27,143 nt of DNA, from contig CAZFTD010000026.1 in NCBI GenBank assembly GCA_964521525.1, positions 1 to 27,143 of the forward strand, in the 5' to 3' direction. Below, one piece after another: positions 16,505 through 24,603 of this stretch. The position numbers and the translations under genes are program-made. How positions within the stretch are numbered: position 1 is the stretch's first letter; every line of letters starts with the position of its first letter. This DNA comes from CALEUX01 sp964521525. GTDB lineage: Bacteria > Bacteroidota > Bacteroidia > Bacteroidales > Marinilabiliaceae. Below the pieces are notes generated by a model. It was given only the letters and a program-made list of their open reading frames with translations. It was not told the DNA's origin and made no database searches.

Positions 16505-17259
16505 CGCCTGAATTCAGCACAAATAACAGCAGTTGCAACGCCCACATTGAGCGATTCTGCGGATTTCCCAGCTTTTGAAAAATCAGGTATGGTTATTTTA
16601 TTGGTTATAAATTTCTCAACATCCGGCCTTATGCCATTGCCTTCGTTTCCCATTATAATAATGGAATCCTGACTTAAAGTTTGATTATAAATACTCTCCC
16701 CTTTCAGAAAAGCACCATATACCGGATTTTTAAAGGAATTATTGTAAGTACTTAAAAATGCCGGAAGATTGGTATAATGCACGTTAACTTTAACCAAAGC
16801 ACCCATTGATGCCTGAACAACTTTTGGATTATAAACATCAACAGTGTCAATACTGCAAACAATGTTGCCAATCCCAAACCAGTCGGCCAGCCGTATAATG
16901 GTTCCCAGGTTGCCCGGATCCTGAATTCCGTCAAGCACCAGAGTCAATCCTCTTTTTATGGCATTATTGTTGAAATGATTTTCCGGCTTGGGAAAAACTC
17001 CCAAAACATGTTGTGGCGTTTTTAATAGCGATATTTTTTTAAACTCATTGGCCGGTACAATGATGGTTTCAGAGTTTTTCTTACCGATTTCAGCATTAGC
17101 AGCCCATTGGTCGGTGCCAACCAAAAACTGAGGATGTAAGCCGGATTGAATTAAATCGTGGATCATTCGTGGCCCTTCGGCCAGAAAGAGCCCGTGAATA
17201 TCACGTTGTTTTTTCTGCACCAGAGATGCAATGAGTTTTTGTCGGGCCTTACTTAACAT
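16483..17259 (-). CDS. SpoU/TrmH-type RNA methyltransferase
   Basis: 258 residues. A SPOUT-class enzyme that 2'-O-methylates rRNA or tRNA using SAM bound in a trefoil knot. An N-terminal substrate-binding domain (KARQKLIASLVQKKQRDIHG, FLAEGPRMIHDLI) is followed by the three SpoU motifs: LDGIQDPGNLGTIIRLADWFG (motif 1, with the conserved N and R), IIIMGNEGNGI (motif 2) and IPDFSKAGKSAESLNVGVATAV (motif 3). It is closest to the RlmB/TrmH-like group; which nucleotide is modified cannot be told. It ends inside the convergent COG2509 gene and starts back to back with tamL. Confidence 0.93.
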   Translation of the reverse strand: MLSKARQKLIASLVQKKQRDIHGLFLAEGPRMIHDLIQSGLHPQFLVGTDQWAANAEIGKKNSETIIVPANEFKKISLLKTPQHVLGVFPKPENHFNNNAIKRGLTLVLDGIQDPGNLGTIIRLADWFGIGNIVCSIDTVDVYNPKVVQASMGALVKVNVHYTNLPAFLSTYNNSFKNPVYGAFLKGESIYNQTLSQDSIIIMGNEGNGIRPDVEKFITNKITIPDFSKAGKSAESLNVGVATAVICAEFRRQSISGS

Positions 17260-17271
17260 GGTTCAAATTTG

Positions 17272-17291
17272 TAACTTTGCATGCAAAATTA
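17272..17291. promoter_or_regulatory. Overlapping divergent -7 elements (tamL / RNA methyltransferase)
   Basis: TAACTTTG (17272-17279) reads rightward toward tamL. On the other strand TAATTTTG (reverse complement of 17284-17291) reads leftward toward the methyltransferase gene. Both fit TAnnTTTG exactly, and they share the palindrome TTTGCATGCAAA (17276-17287). -33 matches are weak on both sides. The starts would be near 17285 (+) and 17277 (-). Confidence 0.55.
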
Positions 17292-17361
17292 TAATAATAT
17301 AGTACATTCGCAGAATGAATTCGATTCGAGTTCGTTTTATTTGGTATTAAGTAAATTCCTG

Positions 17362-19698
17362 ATGGTTCGAAATAAATCCCACATATTATTTAAAATTGGT
17401 TTGGTTTTTTTAGTTGGGCTTGTTTTTTTTGGTTGTAAGTCAACTAAATATGTCTATCCTGGCGATAGGCTTTTAACTAAAGTTGAAATAAAAAATCCGG
17501 CACGTGATGTTTCCCGTCAGGAATTAAAATCTTACTTACGACAGCAGGAAAATTTAAGAATTTTGGGGTTTTGGAAGTTTCATCTTGGAATTTATAATTT
17601 GTCGGGGCGAGATGATAGCAAAGGGTTCAATAAATGGTTAAGGAGAATTGGTGAAGCTCCGGTTATTTATGATTCAACCCTCGTGCAACGTTCTGTCGAC
17701 CAAATGAGCATTTTCCTGAAAAACCGGGGTTATTTTCTTGCTGAAGTTTCTGATACGGTTACTTTTCCATCGCGTAAAAAAGCAAAAGTTACCTATACAA
17801 TTCATTCAGGCCCAAGGTATCGCTTAAATAATGTTTATTACAGAATTGAAGATGACAGCCTTCGCAATCTGGTTTTAAACGACACCGTAAACTCACTGTT
17901 GAGGCGCGGGCGGGCATTCACTACCGATTTGCACAACCGCGAGCGCGACCGAATCACCCAAAAACTTAGGAATAACGGTTATTATGCCTTCTCCCGTGAG
18001 TATATTTATTTCTTAGCCGACAGTTCACTGGGTAACTACAAAATCAACGACACGCTGGTGCTCATGAGGCCTTCACAGCAAACCGGGGTAGCCGAGGCAG
18101 GCGATTATCATCGTAAATATGTAATTGGCGATGTTCAATTTCAGGTTGGTACCGACCCTCAGGAATTAATTCTTAACGAAAGCACCGAATTATACAAAAC
18201 CGACACCATTCATTATCTGGGCTTTAAAATTGTATATGAAGGGAAAATGAATTTCCGCCCCGATGTGCTTACAAACAGTAATTACATTAATCCAGGCGAG
18301 CTTTATCAATCCGATCTGGTTGAGAGAACCCAGTTTTTGCTCAGTAGTTTACGTTTGTTTAAGTATATCAATATTCGTTTTAGAGAGGTCGATAATGTCG
18401 TGGATGAAAATGGACGTAAGTTTCTTGATTGTATCATACACGTGGTTCCGGGTAAATATCAAAGTTATGCTGTTGAAATTGAAGGTACCAACTCATCGGG
18501 AAACCTTGGCGCTGCTGGTAATTTTAAATATCAGCATAAGAATCTGTTAAATGGTGCCGAATTATTTACGCTGAACACACGCCTGGCCCGACAGAACCAA
18601 TTAGTAATGCGGCAAAGCAATAAGGAGCAGTTTAATACACTCGAATTTGGTGGCGAAACATCAATTGTGCTGCCCAAATTTGTTTTACCCTTTAAAATTG
18701 AAAGGTTCAGGCAACAGTATAATCCGCGCACCACCATTGCGCTGGCTTATAACTACCAACGACGCCCCGATTATACCCGTACCATTGCCAATGCCAGGCT
18801 TGGGTACAACTGGCGTTCATCCCGATTTTTAACACACTCCTTTTTCCCGCTTGATTTTAACCTGGTGAATATTCCCCATGTCAGTGCCAACTTTAAAGAG
18901 TACATTGAAGATAAGTTTTTAAAATATACTTACGAGGACCACCTTATTGTAAATATGAATTACAGCTTATTGTACAACGAACAGGTGTTAGGTCAAAACC
19001 GGAATTTCTGGTACCTCAGGTATAACATTGAATCAGCCGGGAATATGCTTGATTTAATGGCACCTTTATGGTCTGATAAAACAGATGATGGTTTTTATCA
19101 GATACTTGGCATTCGCTATGCTCAGTACCTCAAAAACGATGTCGATATTAGATATCATCAACGCATAAACAGTGTTACATCCATTACTTACAGGTTTTTT
19201 GGAGGGGTTGGCGTACCATATGGAAACCTGAATGTTCTTCCTTTTGAAAAACGTTATTTTTCGGGTGGTGCTAATAGTGTGAGGGCATGGCCGGTGCGGG
19301 GGCTTGGCCCTGGTTCTTATAAAGAAGAAAACCTCACGTCGTACAACTATTATAACCAAACTGCCGATATAAAGTTGGAATTCAACGTCGAGTATCGTTT
19401 TAAACTCTTTTGGGTACTCGAGGGAGCTTTATTCCTCGATGCGGGCAATATTTGGAGCATAAGGCCTGAAGCCTCAGTTCCCGGAGGATTGTTCAAAATA
19501 GATGAGTTCTATAAACAAATGGCTTTGGGAACCGGTTTTGGTACCCGATTCGATTTTAAATACTTTATATTCAGAGTCGATACTGGTTTAAAACTGCACG
19601 ACCCCTCTGCTGAGTCAGGTAAAAAATGGATTCCCGGCTCAAGACCTTATACCTGGAATGATGTGGCTTTTAATTTTGCCATTGGCTATCCCTTCTGA
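17362..19698 (+). CDS. tamL: TamL, BamA/TamA-family outer membrane lipoprotein
   Basis: 778 residues from ATG 17362. This start places a lipoprotein signal at the N terminus (MVRNKSHILFKIGLVFLVGL then VFFGC, acylated C25). The earlier in-frame ATG at 17281 would add 27 residues before the signal and lies at or before the predicted transcription start. The N-terminal third holds POTRA-like repeats (VTYTIHSGPRYRLNNVYYRI; FKIVYEGKMNFRPDVL). The C-terminal half is an Omp85 beta-barrel with the loop-6 motif NSVRAWPVRGLGPGSY at about 638-653 and a final Phe. A lipidated BamA-like protein is the TamL type of Bacteroidota, which works with TamB in envelope assembly. tamB is not next to it here. Confidence 0.88.
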   Translation: MVRNKSHILFKIGLVFLVGLVFFGCKSTKYVYPGDRLLTKVEIKNPARDVSRQELKSYLRQQENLRILGFWKFHLGIYNLSGRDDSKGFNKWLRRIGEAPVIYDSTLVQRSVDQMSIFLKNRGYFLAEVSDTVTFPSRKKAKVTYTIHSGPRYRLNNVYYRIEDDSLRNLVLNDTVNSLLRRGRAFTTDLHNRERDRITQKLRNNGYYAFSREYIYFLADSSLGNYKINDTLVLMRPSQQTGVAEAGDYHRKYVIGDVQFQVGTDPQELILNESTELYKTDTIHYLGFKIVYEGKMNFRPDVLTNSNYINPGELYQSDLVERTQFLLSSLRLFKYINIRFREVDNVVDENGRKFLDCIIHVVPGKYQSYAVEIEGTNSSGNLGAAGNFKYQHKNLLNGAELFTLNTRLARQNQLVMRQSNKEQFNTLEFGGETSIVLPKFVLPFKIERFRQQYNPRTTIALAYNYQRRPDYTRTIANARLGYNWRSSRFLTHSFFPLDFNLVNIPHVSANFKEYIEDKFLKYTYEDHLIVNMNYSLLYNEQVLGQNRNFWYLRYNIESAGNMLDLMAPLWSDKTDDGFYQILGIRYAQYLKNDVDIRYHQRINSVTSITYRFFGGVGVPYGNLNVLPFEKRYFSGGANSVRAWPVRGLGPGSYKEENLTSYNYYNQTADIKLEFNVEYRFKLFWVLEGALFLDAGNIWSIRPEASVPGGLFKIDEFYKQMALGTGFGTRFDFKYFIFRVDTGLKLHDPSAESGKKWIPGSRPYTWNDVAFNFAIGYPF

Positions 19699-19747
19699 TT
19701 CATTCACCAACCAGAGTTAATACAGCCTGACAATAAAAACTCAGTAA

Positions 19748-19999
19748 CTGTTTAAATTTAGTTTTCTAATTTTATTAAAGAGGATAAGAAGTTTAGACTC
19801 GTGTTCCGGTTCATCGGAAACAGACAGATAGACGTGTCCCGGTTTATCGGGATTAGACTATATAGAAAAAAGAGACAAACAAGATTGTTAAGTTATTTTA
19901 TTCATTATAAGCATTATATGTTTTTTTGTCTATGTCCGATGAACTGGAACACGTGTCTAAAATTCTTTTGTCTATTGTCTAAAAAATAATTTTAAACAG
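19748..19999 (+). repeat. Palindromic intergenic repeat, copy D (longest)
   Basis: A 252-bp element in the 429-base gap between convergent tamL and fba. Ends CTGTTTAAATTT and AATTTTAAACAG with outer flanks AGTAA and ATTCT. It carries GTGTTCCGGTTCATCGGA near 19801-19818 and nearly its reverse complement TCCGATGAACTGGAACAC near 19935-19952, so the whole copy could fold into one long hairpin. A central CCCGGTTTATCGGG is also palindromic. Closest to copies A and E. Confidence 0.8.
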
Positions 20000-20074
20000 A
20001 TTCTCAGATAAATTATAAATTGTGTTTTTTTGTTATTACGAACCTTTGTTATCACTGCGAAAGTTTTATCAAAT

Positions 20075-20104
20075 AAAAAAGGTGCCTTGGAGGGCACCTT
20101 TTTA
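20075..20104 (-). terminator. Bidirectional hairpin terminator (fba / tamL)
   Basis: AAAAAAGGTGCC (20075-20086) pairs with GGCACCTTTTT (20093-20103) around a 6-base loop, with T-rich runs on both strands. It lies 24 bases beyond the fba stop and would also stop transcription from the tamL side. Confidence 0.9.
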
Positions 20105-20127
20105 TTATTTAATTAAAAACGATTGAA

Positions 20128-21123
20128 TTAAGCTTTTCCCGCTGAACCAAGTACGTTTTCATTTTTGTGTTTGTAAAGCGCCTTAAGCACGTCACGGGCA
20201 GGACCAAGATATTTACGTGGGTCAAATTCACCGGGATTCTCGGCCAATACTTTGCGAATGGCAGCAGTCATAGCCAAACGGCCGTCTGAATCGATGTTGA
20301 TTTTGCAAACAGCCGATTTTGCAGCCCTGCGCAATTGGTCTTCAGGAATACCAACAGCTTCTTTCATAGCACCACCATATTTATTAATAGTAGCAACATG
20401 TTCTTGTGGTACCGATGATGCCCCGTGTAATACAATGGGGAATCCGGGAATACGTTTTTCAATTTCTTCCAGAATCTCAAATTTCAATGGAGGAGGAACC
20501 AAAATACCTTCAGCATTGCGGGTGCATTGTGCAGGCGTAAATTTGTGCGCTCCGTGCGAAGTGCCAATCGATATAGCCAATGAATCTACTCCTGTCCGTT
20601 TCACAAAATCTTCAACTTCTTCAGGACGAGTGTATGTAGAATGTTCTGCAACAACGTCATCCTCAACACCAGCCAATACTCCAAGTTCACCTTCTACAGT
20701 AACGCCATGGGCATGTGCGTACTCAACAACCTTTTTTGTAAGTGCAATGTTTTCCTCATAGGAGTGGTGTGAACCATCAATCATAACCGACGAAAAACCG
20801 TTGTCGATACATTCTTTGCAAATTTCGAACGTATCACCATGGTCGAGGTGTAGAACGATGGGTATCTCATAACCCAACTCTTTTACATACTCAACTGCAC
20901 CCTTTGCCATATTACGCAGCAGGGTGGCATTGGCATATTTACGGGCACCTGAAGATACCTGAAGAATTACGGGCGACTTTGTTTCAACACAAGCCTGAAG
21001 AATAGCCTGAAGCTGCTCCAGATTGTTGAAATTGTAAGCCGGAATGGCATAACCGCCGGCAACAGCTTTTGCAAACAGTTCTTTGCTGTTTACCAAGCCA
21101 AGTTCTTTGTAACTAACAGCCAT
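20128..21123 (-). CDS. fba: Class II fructose-bisphosphate aldolase
   Basis: 331 residues, zinc-dependent aldolase of glycolysis and gluconeogenesis; cleaves fructose 1,6-bisphosphate to dihydroxyacetone phosphate and glyceraldehyde 3-phosphate. Motifs: AIPAYNFNNLEQLQAIL near residue 26, VLHLDHGDTFE with catalytic D94 and zinc ligand H95, SVMIDGSHHSYEENI, VEGELGVLAGVED, SIGTSHGAHKF with a zinc His, VLHGASSVP with the second zinc His, and KINIDSDGRLAMTAAIR for phosphate binding. All expected residues are present. It is monocistronic with its own promoter and terminator. Confidence 0.97.
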   Translation of the reverse strand: MAVSYKELGLVNSKELFAKAVAGGYAIPAYNFNNLEQLQAILQACVETKSPVILQVSSGARKYANATLLRNMAKGAVEYVKELGYEIPIVLHLDHGDTFEICKECIDNGFSSVMIDGSHHSYEENIALTKKVVEYAHAHGVTVEGELGVLAGVEDDVVAEHSTYTRPEEVEDFVKRTGVDSLAISIGTSHGAHKFTPAQCTRNAEGILVPPPLKFEILEEIEKRIPGFPIVLHGASSVPQEHVATINKYGGAMKEAVGIPEDQLRRAAKSAVCKINIDSDGRLAMTAAIRKVLAENPGEFDPRKYLGPARDVLKALYKHKNENVLGSAGKA

Positions 21124-21189
21124 TTTTTTAGTTTTTATGTTTGTTTATTGTTTAAATATCAAGACTTCTCATCTATTCGAAATCTGGTT

Positions 21190-21220
21190 CAAAAGTAATT
21201 AAACCTGCTAACTTTTACAA
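21190..21220 (-). promoter_or_regulatory. Promoter of fba
   Basis: On the minus strand TTG (21220-21218), a 20-base spacer, then TACTTTTG (21197-21190), an exact match to TAnnTTTG. Transcription would start near 21184, about 60 bases before the ATG. Confidence 0.6.
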
Positions 21221-21345
21221 TTTTTCAGCTCCCTGTATTTGTATATTTGAAATTTAATAGTATGATTTAACTTTTAATGAGAATTTTATACATTTGAAGC
21301 CTTGTTACAAGTTTTTTTTAATGCTGAAGACGTTAATCTTAGTAA

Positions 21346-21545
21346 CTGTTTAAAGTTTTTATTAAAGACTAATAGAAGTTTAGACTCCAGACAGATGAAT
21401 TAGACTAAATAGAAAGAAGAGACAAACTATACTGTTAAGTTATTTTGCTTATTTTAAGCATTATAAGGCTTATGTCTATGTCCGATGAACCGGAACACGT
21501 GTCTAAAATTCTTTTGTCTTTTGTCTAAAAAATAATTTTAAACAG
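21346..21545 (+). repeat. Palindromic intergenic repeat, copy E
   Basis: A 200-bp element in the 468-base gap between divergent fba and the transporter gene. Ends CTGTTTAAAGTTT and AATTTTAAACAG, flanks AGTAA and ATTCT. It keeps the right arm TCCGATGAACCGGAACACG (21481-21499) seen in copy D but has lost the matching left arm and the central CCCGG...CGGG hairpin. It ends 46 bases before the transporter start, so it may sit inside that gene's leader or promoter. Confidence 0.78.
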
Positions 21546-21591
21546 ATTCTTATTTTAGCGAATTAATAAACCGAACATATATTTTAAAGTG

Positions 21592-22908
21592 ATGAACCAG
21601 AACAGGGATAGTTTTACCAGTAAATTCGGAGTTATAGCTGCAGCGGCAGGGTCGGCCATAGGTTTAGGAAACATTTGGAGATTTCCATATGTATTGGGAG
21701 AAAATGGAGGTGCTGCATTTTTATTAATTTACCTCTTCTTTATTCTGGCTATTGGTATGCCGGTTATGCTGTCTGAAATAATGATTGGCCGTAAAGCTCA
21801 GATGAACATCTTTGGTGCATTCAGAAAGCTGGCTCCTGGAAGCATATGGCCATTGGTTGGAATAATGGGGGTAGGAGCTGCTTTTATGATACTCTCTTTT
21901 TATGCTGTTGTAGCTGGCTGGACGTTGGATTATGCTTTTCTAGCCTTTAAAAATGAGTTTGCAGGTAAAACGCCCAATGAAATCAGTGCTATTTTTAATG
22001 ATATTTCAGGCAGTATATGGAAATCCATTTTGCTTATGTTGGCATTTATGGGTTTAAGCGCCTGGATTGTACGTTCCGGTATAAAAGATGGTATAGAAAA
22101 ATATACCAAGATATTAATGCCCATGCTATTGGCTATTATTATTTTGCTTAATGTCAGAGCCCTTACTTTAGATGGGGCTTCTGCAGGACTAAAATTTCTA
22201 TTCACACCCGATTTTAGTAAAATAAATGCAAATGTGATACTTGAAGCATTAGGTCAGGCTTTTTTCTCGCTAAGTCTGGGAATGGGGGTAATGGCCACCT
22301 ATGGCTCCTATATTAAAAAGGGCGAATCGCTTGGGCAAACAGCTATTTCTGTTTCTTTGGCCGACACGTTTATTGCTGTATTAGCTGGTGTAGCAATTTT
22401 CCCTGCTGTTTTTGCGTTTGGAATTCAACCCAACGCAGGCCCGGGGTTGGTTTTCGTTACATTACCCGGAATTTTCAATCAAATGCCGGGCGGTTATTTC
22501 TTTGCCATTTTGTTTTTTATATTATTAATAATTGCAGCACTCACATCCTCCATCTCATTACTCGAAGTGGTTGTGGCTTACTTTACCGAAGAACTTAAAA
22601 TGAAGCGGGCTTTTGCCACCTGGCTGGCTGCCGGAATCATGTCGGCACTTGGTGTTTTATGCGCCACTTATGATAGGCTATTTACCTTTTTTGAGAAAAC
22701 ATCGTCCAACGTGTTGCTCCCTCTGGGGGGCTTGTTGATAGTTATTTTTGTAGGATGGGTTCTGGGTCTGAAAAATGTTCGCGACGAACTGGAAGCCGAT
22801 GGAAAAGTTGCCCGGTATTTCCTTCCCTTTGTATTTGTCATTAAGTTTATGGCTCCTATTGCCATTGCCATTGTGTTTTTATATAGCCTTGGTTTGCTGC
22901 GTTTTTAG
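21592..22908 (+). CDS. Sodium-dependent (SNF/NSS family) transporter
   Basis: 438 residues from ATG 21592 (a GTG directly before it is also in frame). An inner-membrane symporter of the neurotransmitter:sodium symporter family, like LeuT or MhsT, usually taking up amino acids with Na+. The signature FTSKFGVIAAAAGSAIGLGN and IWRFPYVLGENGGAAFLLIY forms TM1 and the start of TM2, including the unwound substrate and Na+ site. SLSLGMGVMATYGSYIKKGE is TM6-TM7 and LTSSISLLEVVVAYFTEEL the TM8 sodium site. About 11 hydrophobic helices, the count of the short bacterial members. The substrate is not readable. Confidence 0.95.
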   Translation: MNQNRDSFTSKFGVIAAAAGSAIGLGNIWRFPYVLGENGGAAFLLIYLFFILAIGMPVMLSEIMIGRKAQMNIFGAFRKLAPGSIWPLVGIMGVGAAFMILSFYAVVAGWTLDYAFLAFKNEFAGKTPNEISAIFNDISGSIWKSILLMLAFMGLSAWIVRSGIKDGIEKYTKILMPMLLAIIILLNVRALTLDGASAGLKFLFTPDFSKINANVILEALGQAFFSLSLGMGVMATYGSYIKKGESLGQTAISVSLADTFIAVLAGVAIFPAVFAFGIQPNAGPGLVFVTLPGIFNQMPGGYFFAILFFILLIIAALTSSISLLEVVVAYFTEELKMKRAFATWLAAGIMSALGVLCATYDRLFTFFEKTSSNVLLPLGGLLIVIFVGWVLGLKNVRDELEADGKVARYFLPFVFVIKFMAPIAIAIVFLYSLGLLRF

Positions 22909-22983
22909 GAAAACGGTAAAAGTGATAAACAGAATAACTTATTGAAAATATGGCTAATAAGCTACGTACCTTAAGTCTTTAAG

Positions 22984-23012
22984 TTTTATGTCTATTGTCT
23001 GAAAATTTTTAA
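22984..23012 (+). repeat. Possible remnant of the intergenic repeat right arm
   Basis: TTTTATGTCTATTGTCTGAA followed by an A/T run resembles TTTGTCTATTGTCTAAAAA in the right arm of copies A and D, but the terminal TTTAAACAG is missing. It lies in the 178-base gap between the transporter and the helix-hairpin-helix gene. Short and low-complexity, so uncertain. Confidence 0.35.
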
Positions 23013-23086
23013 CTTATAATTCATAACCGCTACTAATTTTTTCTATTGCAATAGTTTCATGCTTTTTTTATCTTGAGTGAAAAAAA

Positions 23087-24148
23087 ATGTGGAAAGACTA
23101 CCTCGCTTTTTCTCGTCAGGAACAAAAAGGGCTTATTTTCATGGCCTGTATAATCCTGCTTTTGGTTCTTTACAGGCTTACTATTCCATTGTTTGTTTCT
23201 GCACCGCAGGTTTTTGTCAGCAAGGAAGACTCTCTTTTTTTAAAGCACGATTTTATTATTAGTGCGCATGATGCAGATGGGTTGCATCATATTCCATATT
23301 TTAATCCCAACAAAGTTTCCTACCAGTTTTTGTTAGATATAGGTCTCGATGCACGAACTGCGGGCAATTGGGTAAATTACCTGAAAAAGGGCGGCTCATT
23401 TAATAAAATTGATGATGTGGGTAGGATTTATGGTATGAACAACACTCTGTTGCTGGAGCTAAAACCATATATGTACCTCCCAACAGCCAACCAAAACTCA
23501 ATTACCCTTTCAAATCATATTCCTTTTGACGACAATATTACACTTGATTTAAACAGGATAGACAAAGACGAGCTTCTCTCAATCGGTTGGACAGAAGCGA
23601 TGATTGACACCTTGAAATTTTTTACAGAGAATTACTGGATAAAAGAGCGATTCAATACATCGCGCATAAAAAATTGGAACGTTGATTCTGTTATAAGCTT
23701 GAATAAATTATTAGTCCCTAAGAAAATCAAAACTGACTCTGATTATTTGTTTGTACTCGAAATGAACAGTGCCGACACCTCCCAATGGATGCTTTTAAAA
23801 GGAATTGGGCCGGTTTTAAGCCGACGTATTGTTGCTTACCGCAATAAACTTGGAGGTTTTATAACCCCCGACCAATTAATGGAGGTATATGGAATTTCTC
23901 CAATACTGGTTGATAATATCAAGCCTTATCTTACAGTCGATTCGCTAAAGCTATCAAAACTCGATATTAACAGGGCATCTATTCGCCAGCTTCGCGACCA
24001 TCCATACATGGGGTTTTATAAAGCCCAGGCATTAATTGAAGAGCGACAGAAAAGAGGACGGTTTAATTGTGCCACCGAACTGCTCGAATTACCGCTTTTC
24101 AATGATCCGGTTTGGGAAAAATTAAAGCACTATCTGGCTGTGAAATAA
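23087..24148 (+). CDS. Membrane-anchored helix-hairpin-helix (ComEA-like) protein
   Basis: 353 residues. One N-terminal membrane helix (about 15-36, GLIFMACIILLLVLYRLTI) and then several helix-hairpin-helix repeats, the fold used for sequence-independent DNA binding: LDLNRIDKDELLSIGWTEAM near 147, LEMNSADTSQWMLLKGIGPV near 223-242 continuing with LSRRIVAYRNKLGGF, and LDINRASIRQLRDHPYMGFY near 287. Only the middle repeat has the classical GIGP hairpin; the others are degenerate. The layout resembles ComEA, the DNA receptor of natural competence, but with more repeats. No other competence gene is nearby, so DNA uptake is a guess. It may face the periplasm. Confidence 0.8.
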   Translation: MWKDYLAFSRQEQKGLIFMACIILLLVLYRLTIPLFVSAPQVFVSKEDSLFLKHDFIISAHDADGLHHIPYFNPNKVSYQFLLDIGLDARTAGNWVNYLKKGGSFNKIDDVGRIYGMNNTLLLELKPYMYLPTANQNSITLSNHIPFDDNITLDLNRIDKDELLSIGWTEAMIDTLKFFTENYWIKERFNTSRIKNWNVDSVISLNKLLVPKKIKTDSDYLFVLEMNSADTSQWMLLKGIGPVLSRRIVAYRNKLGGFITPDQLMEVYGISPILVDNIKPYLTVDSLKLSKLDINRASIRQLRDHPYMGFYKAQALIEERQKRGRFNCATELLELPLFNDPVWEKLKHYLAVK

Positions 24149-24258
24149 TTTAGCCCTTATAAAAAAAAATATCAGAAAATTTGTCATAATCACCAAACTT
24201 CATTTTCTTTGCAGCCGAAAATTTTGCCTGAATGGAATAGATATTTTTCCATAAAGCA

Positions 24259-24288
24259 TTGAAATAGCAAATATTAATTATAACTTTG
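24259..24288 (+). promoter_or_regulatory. Promoter of rpsU
   Basis: TTG (24259-24261), a 19-base spacer, TAACTTTG (24281-24288): exact fit to the Bacteroidota consensus TTG-N19-TAnnTTTG. Start near 24295, leader about 23 bases. Confidence 0.7.
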
Positions 24289-24317
24289 CAAGCCAAAAAA
24301 ATTAAAACAAAACCATT

Positions 24318-24509
24318 ATGATCGTTGTACCCATTAAAGAAGGCGAAAACATTGAAAGAGCTCTAAAGAAGTTCAAAAGAAAATTTGAAAAAACCGGAGC
24401 AATGCGTGAGTTACGTTCACGTCAGGCTTTTACAAAACCTTCGGTTGTTAAAAGAGAGCAAAAGAAAAAGGCTATTTATATCCAACAGCTTCAAAGAGAG
24501 GAAGAATAG
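24318..24509 (+). CDS. rpsU: Ribosomal protein S21
   Basis: 63 residues, small basic 30S subunit protein near the mRNA exit site. IVVPIKEGENIERALKKFKR and KFEKTGAMRELRSRQAFTKP are the family hallmarks, with the usual Lys/Arg-rich tail. It has its own strong promoter and is followed 94 bases later by the Xer recombinase gene, an order I recall as common in the phylum. In several Bacteroidota S21 is linked to reduced use of Shine-Dalgarno signals, which fits the scarcity of ribosome sites in this window. Confidence 0.96.
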   Translation: MIVVPIKEGENIERALKKFKRKFEKTGAMRELRSRQAFTKPSVVKREQKKKAIYIQQLQREEE

Positions 24510-24603
24510 TCACATAACTATATTTTTTTGAAATTGTCTTATTTTTCTCCACTTTTATTCGTATATTCGTGTATAAGAGGGGATAAATAAGACATTTTTG
24601 TAC

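Noticed and set aside
17281..17361. Longer N terminus for tamL from ATG 17281
   Set aside because: It would place 27 residues before a lipoprotein signal and starts at or before the predicted transcription start.
20252..20761. Plus-strand frame of 169 codons opposite fba
   Set aside because: A shadow of the well-conserved aldolase gene; Ser/Thr/Ala-rich, low-complexity product.
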